From: Gammaproteobacteria bacterium
GTDB taxonomy: Bacteria > Pseudomonadota > Gammaproteobacteria > JALTLT01
NCBI GenBank assembly: GCA_027001815.1
Contig: JALTLT010000180.1
Coordinates: forward strand, 1 to 18,216
Direction of reading: 5' to 3'
DNA length: 18,216 nucleotides
Part shown: positions 1 to 6,400 of the stretch, in pieces
Layout of the letters: every line of letters starts with the position of its first letter
Numbering within the stretch: position 1 is the first letter of the stretch
Notes under the pieces: model-generated
The model's input: the letters and a program-made list of their open reading frames with translations, nothing else
Databases searched by the model: none
Told to the model about the DNA's origin: nothing
Translations under genes and position numbers: made by a program

Positions 1-2
1 TG

Positions 3-362
3 GCGCTTGTCAGACGATTTCTGGGTCCATCCTCCAAGTACGACCCCGATCTTCCCTTCACCTATGAGGCCAGGGTGCAGGTCACTCCGGGGACGGATAT
101 CTTCAACTCCTATTTTTCCGACACGATCTGTGGTCTGCTGGAATTTCTGGATGCCAACGGTTTTTCCGCCGAGGAGACGACCGTTGTGGAGATCTATGAG
201 GGAAACGAGACGATCATGGAGAGCGAATGGCTGACTGACAGGGGAGGGCGATGGCTTCACAAGCCGGACATCTGTCGTTCGCTCGCTCCTCATTATCGCG
301 GTCATATATTCAAGGGGGGGTGCGATTTCCAGGATCGTGATCCCTTCGTGACCGGCCCGTAG
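3..362 (+). CDS. 3' end of an unrecognised protein gene (5' truncated by window edge)
   Basis: The frame is open from the first complete codon at position 3 to a TAG at 360-362, so this is the last 119 residues of a protein that begins outside the window. The internal GTG at 75 is not needed as a start. The visible part is acidic and soluble-looking, with a segment reading FSDTICGLLEFLDANGFSAE, then EIYEGNETIMESEWL, and a tail with two Cys (near KPDICRSL and KGGCDFQD). There is no membrane segment, repeat or metal-binding cluster I can name. I do not recognise the family. Codon use and GC content match the downstream genes. A near-perfect stem-loop follows the stop at once (366-392). Function unknown; that it is a real coding end is likely because the frame is open to the window edge and the composition is protein-like. 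Confidence 0.6.
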   Translation, partial: ALVRRFLGPSSKYDPDLPFTYEARVQVTPGTDIFNSYFSDTICGLLEFLDANGFSAEETTVVEIYEGNETIMESEWLTDRGGRWLHKPDICRSLAPHYRGHIFKGGCDFQDRDPFVTGP

Positions 363-593
363 CAGCCTGTCGGCCTTTGATTGGCCGTCAGGTGTTGTTG
401 CTTTCCGCGGGACCCCGAGAGGCGGGAAGCCCACCGGGGGGACGCCGTGAACCCTTTTCGGCTGTGCTGTCCTGCTTTGCCGAAAAGTCCAGCCCCGCCG
501 TCCCTGGCGGGGCGTTCGGAGACCTTCAATTCGAAGTCCGACAGGCTGCTAGCAGCAGGACGTTGAAAAACATCGTTTTTCGACAGCCTGTCG
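363..593. repeat. Hairpin-rich non-coding stretch after the first gene
   Basis: Six inverted repeats lie nearly end to end. CCTGTCGGCC 366-375 pairs with GGCCGTCAGG 383-392 (one T/T mismatch). GCTTTCCGC 400-408 pairs with GCGGGAAGC 422-430 (one wobble). CTTTTCGGC 454-462 pairs with GCCGAAAAG 479-487. GCCCCGCC 492-499 pairs with GGCGGGGC 506-513 across the loop GTCCCT. A CTTC/GAAG stem lies near 525-536. CGACAGGCTG 539-548 pairs with CAGCCTGTCG 584-593 and encloses a further GTTGAAAAA/TTTTTCGAC stem. The first could act as a terminator for the upstream gene, but no clear T run follows it. The last shares the GTCGAAAAA motif with the composite units listed below, so this may be a diverged or older copy. 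No coding potential is evident. Confidence 0.6.
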
Positions 594-831
594 ATGGCTC
601 TTCCGGGAAAGACCGGAAAACGCGCAGCGGCGATCCCGTTGCCGCCGACGAAGCGACATGACGCCGGGAACGCCGATGGATTTCACCGGCTTCCAGGGAG
701 AGGAGGGGGCACGATACCCGGGATCATGTCACGTTCGATGTTTCCAGAGGCGCCGCCCGGCAAGGGCAATGAGATCCCTTCGTTCACCTGCCGTTTTCAA
801 CGGGCTCAAAGTCTGCAAGAATACGCAGCTG
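594..831. other. Non-coding spacer, nothing firm
   Basis: No convincing gene is present. Open frames here (for example from 594 and 658) lack a good ribosome binding site, run through the hairpin element downstream and have no recognisable protein features. Only short weak inverted repeats are visible, such as CCGTT/AACGG at 792-804. Confidence 0.5.
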
Positions 832-993
832 ACAGGATGTCGAAAATGGCCGTCCTGGCCTTTTTCGACGCCGGAAGCCGAAAATGCGATTTCCGGCTTC
901 CTTACGTTTTCAGTGACTTGGGGTCATTGAAAACGGCGGTACTTCCCCGTACCGCATACAGGCTGTCGAAAAATGCTGTTTTTCGACAGCTTG
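832..993. repeat. Composite five-hairpin element, unit A
   Basis: Five stem-loops lie head to tail with almost no spacer. (a) GTCGAAAATGGCC 839-851 with GGCCTTTTTCGAC 857-869, loop GTCCT, one mismatch. (b) GGAAGCC 873-879 with GGCTTCC 895-901, or the mutually exclusive slipped pair GCCGGAA 870-876 with TTCCGGC 891-897. (c) CGTTTTCAGTGAC 905-917 with GTCATTGAAAACG 923-935, one G-T wobble. (d) GCGGTAC 936-942 with GTACCGC 949-955, loop TTCCCC. (e) GCTGTCGAAAAA 962-973 with TTTTTCGACAGC 979-990, perfect 12 bp. The outer ends form imperfect terminal inverted repeats (ACAGG-TGTCGAAAA). The same five hairpins in the same order recur at 16527-16650, 16691-16846 and 16941-17100. The unit sits about 150 bases before the diguanylate cyclase start. 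Confidence 0.8.
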
Positions 994-1138
994 CCGATAC
1001 AAACATCGCGTCTCGGATCCTGTGCACCGGAGTCTCGAACGATCGGCATGGCATTGTCCGGTCCTCCAGTGGCGCATCGATTCCGGACGGGTTTCTCGGC
1101 CGTACAGAGCCAGTGGGTTGCCCCCGAAGGGAGAATCT

Positions 1139-2194
1139 GTGACCAATCCTCAGGTAGTGAAGAGTTTGACGGATCAAGACCCCTATTCCGAGGGCTTTCA
1201 CAAGGCTTCGGAAATGCTCCGCATGGCCGTGGCCCTGCTCTCCCAGCACAGGATTCCTCCTTCCCCGTTCAACTACCGTATCTTCTACGACATCGCTTCC
1301 GGTCGGGACGAGGGTCTGCGTCAGGAGGTGGAGTTGTACCTGGAGAATGACGGAATCGAGCCCTGGAAGTTGTGGGAACTCTATCGCAAGTACTATCAGC
1401 AGGACGAGGGGGTTCTCGAGGAGATGCGCAAGGAGCTGTTGCGGATCATCTCCAGCATGCGTACGGAATTCAGCCGCTCGGGTTGCCGTCTCACCGAATA
1501 CATCGAGAGGCTGGAACGCTTCTCGGCCATACTCCGATCCCCTCCGCCGGAAGATGAGATGGTGAGGGAGGTGAAGGAGGTCTATCGGGAGACCCGGAGT
1601 ACGGAGGATGCCCAGCGCCATTTGTCCGAGCAGATGGATGCTATTTTCCAGGAGGTGGAGGCGCTTCGCCGGGAGCTGGAGCAGGTGAAGGAGGAGTCGA
1701 TGACCGACGCCCTCACCGGCGTCTGCAATCGTCGCGCCTTCGATGTCACCCTGGAACACGCCATCCTGGAGGCGCGGGAGCAGCAGCGTCCCCTCACCCT
1801 TCTGCTGGTGGACATCGATCATTTCAAGCAGTTCAACGACACCTATGGCCACCTGGTTGGCGACAAGGTGCTGCGTTTCGTTGCCTCCACACTGAAGCGC
1901 AGCGTCAAGGGCAAGGACACCGCGGCCCGTTTCGGCGGGGAGGAGTTTGCCGTGATTCTGCCGGAAACCGATCTGAAGGGGGCCGAGACGGTTGCCGAAC
2001 AGGTGCGAACGGCGATCTCATCGGGAAGGTTGAAGGACTCCTCCAGCGGCGAGTCCTATGGCACCATTACCACATCCATCGGGGTTGCCCAGTTCAAGGC
2101 GAGTGATCTGCCGAGCGACCTGCTGCTGAGGGCCGACCGGGCCCTCTATCTGGCCAAGTCCCGTGGCCGCAACCGTGTGGAAAAGGTGATCTGA
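1139..2194 (+). CDS. GGDEF-domain diguanylate cyclase
   Basis: This 351-residue soluble protein is predicted to make cyclic di-GMP from two GTP. The N-terminal half (about residues 10-190) is helical with no membrane segment, beginning with a stretch typical of cytoplasmic GGDEF proteins (LSQHRIPPSPFNYRIFYDIA). It ends in a short coiled coil (about 160-190) that leads into the catalytic domain. The GGDEF domain starts at DALTGVCNRRAF, has the metal/GTP segment DIDHFKQFNDTYGH, and carries the active-site motif GGEEF at residues 266-270. The product-inhibition I-site, normally RxxD upstream of this motif, reads KGKD, so feedback inhibition may be weakened. I chose GTG 1139 because AAGGGAG lies just upstream and because the longer frame from 1022 encodes low-complexity translated leader. 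It is transcribed alone, ahead of the rnf region. The signal sensed by the N-terminus is unknown. Confidence 0.9.
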   Translation: MTNPQVVKSLTDQDPYSEGFHKASEMLRMAVALLSQHRIPPSPFNYRIFYDIASGRDEGLRQEVELYLENDGIEPWKLWELYRKYYQQDEGVLEEMRKELLRIISSMRTEFSRSGCRLTEYIERLERFSAILRSPPPEDEMVREVKEVYRETRSTEDAQRHLSEQMDAIFQEVEALRRELEQVKEESMTDALTGVCNRRAFDVTLEHAILEAREQQRPLTLLLVDIDHFKQFNDTYGHLVGDKVLRFVASTLKRSVKGKDTAARFGGEEFAVILPETDLKGAETVAEQVRTAISSGRLKDSSSGESYGTITTSIGVAQFKASDLPSDLLLRADRALYLAKSRGRNRVEKVI

Positions 2195-2251
2195 GCCTCC
2201 TCCGAGTACCCTCTCCGCATTTCCCATCCTCCAATCTGGCCAAGCCACAGA

Positions 2252-2287
2252 TTTTACATCAAGAGTCATATCTAACCAGATGTAAAA
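2252..2287. repeat. Long-loop inverted repeat in the control region
   Basis: TTTTACATC (2252-2260) is the exact reverse complement of GATGTAAAA (2279-2287), with 18 bases between. A run of A follows on the + strand. No T run follows the stem on either strand, so it does not look like a standard terminator for the upstream gene. It may be a protein binding site or a weak structure. Evidence is only the symmetry. Confidence 0.35.
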
Positions 2288-2364
2288 AAAAGTAATAGTT
2301 CTTCCGTTTCGAAGCCCTTCGGTCTGTTCCTGCCTCGATACCCAAGGCCCGTCCCGGCCAAGTA

Positions 2365-2393
2365 TTGAGTATCTAAATATTCAAGATTTAAAT
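2365..2393 (+). promoter_or_regulatory. Candidate promoter and overlapping dyad ahead of the rnfB-nifJ train
   Basis: TTGAGT (2365-2370) and TTAAAT (2388-2393) are spaced by 17 bases and each match 4 of 6 positions of the sigma-70 consensus. They lie in a strikingly AT-rich stretch (about 2255-2415) inside otherwise GC-rich DNA. A 20-base imperfect palindrome, 2365-2384 (TTGA...TCAA, 8 of 10 pairs complementary), covers the -35 element, where a repressor or activator could bind. It does not fit the canonical FNR box. About 80 bases of leader separate it from rnfB. Functional assignment is inference. Confidence 0.4.
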
Positions 2394-2476
2394 AATTGTC
2401 TGGATAAATAATCGCCTCCTTCCTAGACTCGAATCAGAGCTGCAGACAACGATGCCAGTACCGGGGGGACGGGACG

Positions 2477-3409
2477 ATGCAGTGGCAGGCCCTGAGCGAT
2501 GTTTTCCATGCCGTACTCTTCATGGGCGGGTTGGGGCTCCTGCTCTCCCTGCTCCTTGCCATCGCCAATCGCCGTCTCTGGGTCTTCGAGGATCCGCGCA
2601 TCGATCAGGTGGAGGAGATGCTCCCCCACGCCAACTGCGGCGCCTGTGGCACCGCCGGTTGTCGCCCCTTCGCAGAGGCACTCGTGAGAGGTGACCTCAA
2701 CCCCGCGCTCTGCACCGTCAACCCCCCCGACGAGAACCTGCGCATCGCCCGCTTCCTCGGTGTCGAGGCGGTCCATGTGGAGCGTCGGGTGGCGCGGCTG
2801 GCGTGCGCCGGTGGAATCCATGTGGCGCGCATGAGGGCCCACTACGAAGGGATCGGTTCCTGCCGGGCGGCGGCGCTGGTGGGGGGTGGTCCGAAGCGCT
2901 GCGCCTGGGGCTGTCTGGGCCTTGCGGATTGCGAAACGGTCTGTGATTTCGATGCCATCTCCATGAACGGCTTCGGGCTGCCGGTGGTGGATGCGGAACG
3001 GTGTACCGCCTGCGGCGACTGCGTGGAGGTGTGTCCCAAGGATCTCTTCTCCCTCGAGCCGGTCAGCCACCGTCTGTGGGTGGCGTGCCGCAACCGTCTC
3101 GATGGTGACGAGGCGGAGGCCGATTGCGAGGTGGCCTGCACGGCCTGTGAGCGGTGCGTGAAGGACTCGCCCGAGGGGCTGATCGAGATCCGCGATCATC
3201 TGGCGGTGATCGACTATCGCAAGAATCGACTCGCTTCGCCGGTGGCGGTACAGCGTTGCCCCACCGGCGCCATCGTCTGGCTGGACCAGGTGAAGGGCTC
3301 CATCCGGGGGCGGGAGGCCAAGCCGATCGTGCGACGCGAGCCGCTGCCCCTGGAGCCGTTGGCGCTGGGGAGTGGGGAGGAGGCGAGGGGACATCGTGAT
3401 GCGATGTGA
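2477..3409 (+). CDS. rnfB: Rnf electron transport complex subunit RnfB (long form)
   Basis: RnfB is the membrane-anchored multi-cluster subunit that exchanges electrons with ferredoxin in the Rnf complex. This 310-residue protein has one N-terminal membrane helix (about residues 12-30). It then has the RnfB-type cluster C54-x2-C57-x4-C62...C79, the conserved block C142-x3-C146...C152-x3-C156 followed by FDAI, and a ferredoxin motif C176/C179/C182/C186. At the C-terminal ferredoxin fold it keeps C221, C224, C227 and C261. The fourth Cys of the first motif is Ser231, and the first three Cys of the second motif are absent (stretch YRKNRLASPVAVQR). That pattern should remove exactly one [4Fe-4S] cluster. 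The start ATG has a GGGGGGACGGGA leader. It opens the train, with nifJ following after 62 bases instead of rnfC, otherwise matching the B-C-D-G-E-A order. Confidence 0.93.
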   Translation: MQWQALSDVFHAVLFMGGLGLLLSLLLAIANRRLWVFEDPRIDQVEEMLPHANCGACGTAGCRPFAEALVRGDLNPALCTVNPPDENLRIARFLGVEAVHVERRVARLACAGGIHVARMRAHYEGIGSCRAAALVGGGPKRCAWGCLGLADCETVCDFDAISMNGFGLPVVDAERCTACGDCVEVCPKDLFSLEPVSHRLWVACRNRLDGDEAEADCEVACTACERCVKDSPEGLIEIRDHLAVIDYRKNRLASPVAVQRCPTGAIVWLDQVKGSIRGREAKPIVRREPLPLEPLALGSGEEARGHRDAM

Positions 3410-3449
3410 CGAGGGGAGGGGAGATGGTTCCCCGGAGGCCAGACGGGGC

Positions 3450-3463
3450 AGGAGGTAGGAGGT
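3450..3463 (+). promoter_or_regulatory. Tandem Shine-Dalgarno sequence before nifJ
   Basis: AGGAGGT occurs twice directly in tandem (3450-3456 and 3457-3463). The second copy is well spaced from the ATG at 3472, while the first is too far away for standard use. This decides the start of nifJ at 3472 over the internal ATG at 3526 and suggests strong translation, or standby ribosome binding, for this very large protein. Confidence 0.7.
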
Positions 3464-3471
3464 AGAGAGCC

Positions 3472-6400
3472 ATGTTTTCCAGCAAAGACGATTCGGAGCA
3501 GAGTTTCCCCTTTCCGGGACGACCCATGGCCACCGATGGCAATACGGCGGTGATCCTCTGCGAGCGTGAGGCCTCCGACGCCGCGGGTGCCTATCCCATC
3601 ACCCCCTCCACCCAGATGGGGGAGTACTGGGCGGAGGAGACGGCGAAGGGGCACGTCAACATCTCCGGGCGCGCGCTGATCTTCATCGAGCCGGAGTCGG
3701 AACACGCCGCGGCGGCGGTCACCGCCGGTATCTCCATGACCGGCCTGCGCGCCACCAATTTCTCGTCCGCCCAGGGCGTCGCCTTCATGCACGAGTCGCT
3801 CTACGCCGCAGCCGGCAAGCGTCTCCCCTATGTGCTCAACATGGGTTGCCGGGCGATCACCAAGGCGAGCCTCAACGTCCACTGTGGCCACGACGACTTC
3901 CACTGCGTCGACGATACCGGCTTTCTGCAGCTTTTCGCCGTCGATGCCCAGGGGGCGGCGGATCTCAATCTCATCGGTCGCAGGGTGGCGGAACTCTCCC
4001 TCACCCCTGCAGTAGTCGCTCAGGATGGTTTTCTCACCACCCACCTCATCGAACCGATCCGGGTCCCCGAGCGGGAGTTGGTCGAGCGCTACCTGGGCCG
4101 CCCCGACGATATGATCGAGAGTCCCACCCCCTCTCAGCGGCTGCTGTTCGGCGAGCAGCGTCGCCGGGTGCCGGCCATCTGGGACGTGGATCGTCCGCTC
4201 ATGTCCGGCACGGTTCAGAACCAGGACGCCTACATGCAGACGGTGGCCGCCCAGAGACCCTTCTTCTACGACCACGTGGCCGGGCTGGCCGACCAGGCGA
4301 TGGAAGAGTACTACCGGCTCACCGGTCGTCGCTACGGCCGTATCGGTACCCACCGTACGGAGGATGCCGAGTGGCTGATCGTCGGCATGGGATCGATGAT
4401 CGTCCAGGCCCGGGCGGTGGCCGACTGGCTGCGCCGGGAGAGAGGGCTGAAGGTGGGGGTGGTGGACATCACCCTCTACCGGCCCTTCCCGGGCGACCTG
4501 CTGGGTCACGTCCTCAGGGGGAAGAGGGGGGTTGCGGTGCTGGAACGCACCGACCAGCCGCTGGCGGAGGATCTGCCCCTCATGCGGGAGGTGCGCGCGA
4601 CGGTCTCCAAGTGCATCGAGAACGGCCGTGCGGCGGGGAGCGAGCTGCCGTGGTCCGACTACGCCGTCTACCGCGGTTTCGGTGAGGTGCCGGCCCTCTT
4701 CTCGGGGGTCTACGGTCTCGGCTCCCGCGACCTGCAGCCGGAGGGGATCATCGGTGCCGTGGAGAACATGCTGCCGGAAGGGAAGGGGCGCCGTTTCTTC
4801 TATCTCGGTATCGATTTCGTTTGCGAACCGGAGAACCCCCGTCAGGAGGTGCTGGTGGAGTCGATCGAGGAGGCCTATCCGGCGCTGCGTGAGCTGGCGG
4901 TGCACGGCTCCGAGAATCCGGATCTGATGCCCGAGAACTCCATCACCGTGCGCATGCACTCGGTGGGTGGTTGGGGAGCCATCACCACCGGCAAGAATCT
5001 GGCCATGACCCTCTACGACCTGCTGGGGTACGACATCAAGGCCAATCCCAAGTACGGGTCGGAGAAGAAGGGGCAACCCACCACCTATTATCTGGCGGCG
5101 GCGCCGACGCCGATTCCCCTCAATTGCGAATATCACCATGTGGATGTGGTCATCTCGCCGGATCCCAACGTCTTCCACCACTCCGATCCCCTGGCGGGGC
5201 TCAAGGAGGGCGGAGTGTTCATCATCCAGTCGAGCCTCGACTCCGGCGAGGAGCTGTGGCGCACCTTTCCGCCCCGGGCGCGGCGCTACGTGGTGGAGAA
5301 GGGGATCCGGGTCTTCTTCGTCGACGGTTTCCGCATCGCCCGCGAGGAGGCGAGCAATCCGGAGCTGCAACTGCGCATGCAGGGCAATGCCTTCCAGGGG
5401 GCCTTCTTCGCCGCCTCTCCCCTCATGGAGATGGCCGCCCTCGACGAGGAACGGCTGTTCCGGGCCATCGAGGAGCAGCTCCGCTCCAAGTTCGGCGCCA
5501 AGGGAGCGCGGGTGGTGGAGGACAACCTGCGGGTGGTGCGTCGGGGCTTCGAGGAGGTGCGGGAGATCACCCACAAGAGTCTGGAGATCCGTATTCCGGC
5601 CGCCGCGAAGCGCAAGGCGCCCACCCTGCCGGTGATGCTCAAGCGGATCCCCAGGGCGGATGGCGGAGTGGCGGACGTCCACCGCTTCTGGGAACAGACC
5701 GGCAGTTTCTACGCCCGGGGCGAGGGGGGTGGCCGGATGGCCGATCCCTACCAGGCCCTCTCCCTGATCCCGGCCGCCAGCGGGGTGTTCCGCGACATGA
5801 CCCAGATCCGTTTCGAGTATCCGGAATGGATCGCCGAGAACTGCACCGCCTGCGGCGACTGCTACACCGTCTGTCCCGATTCCGCCTGTCCGGGGCTGGT
5901 CAACTCCATCGGCGAGGTGTTCAACACCGTGGTGCAGCGGGTGGAGCGGGGTGGGCGGCCGACCCGATTGCTGCGTCGTGAGCTTCGGACCATCGAGAAA
6001 CGGCTGCGGACCCTGCTCGCGGAGGCGGGAGAAGGAGCCGATGTGCGCGCCCTCATCGACCGCGCGGTTCTGGAGCGACTGGCCGAGGAGGGGGAGGGTG
6101 CCCGGTCGATCGCGCCGGAGTCGGGCAGTGTGGCCCCGGCCGAAGAGGGGGAGTCGGAGCTGGAACGGGAGTTCTCCCTCTTCCTGGAGGCGCTCGGCGA
6201 GTTCCGCTTCGCCGTCACCCGGCCCTACTGGAGTCTGCTGGAGAAGCGCGCGCCGGGGAGTGGGGGGCTCTTCTCCATCACCATCAACCCCTATACCTGC
6301 AAGGGGTGCATGGAGTGTGTGGAGGTGTGCGACGACGATGCCCTGCGGGCTCGTCCACAGGACGATGCGGCGGTGGAACGGTTGCGTCGGGAGTGGTCCC

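Noticed and set aside
1022..1138. Longer N-terminus for the diguanylate cyclase starting at 1022
   Set aside because: The extra residues do not look conserved, and AAGGGAG is placed correctly for GTG 1139.
594..1142. Plus-strand frame through unit A
   Set aside because: It is a translation of palindromic repeat DNA with no ribosome binding site or protein-like features.
902..1852. 316-codon minus-strand frame across the diguanylate cyclase
   Set aside because: It is a shadow of the GGDEF gene that also reads through the hairpin element. The plus-strand motifs settle the coding strand.
2252..2287. Rho-independent terminator for the diguanylate cyclase gene
   Set aside because: The stem is AT-rich with an 18-base loop, and an A run, not a T run, follows on the coding strand.
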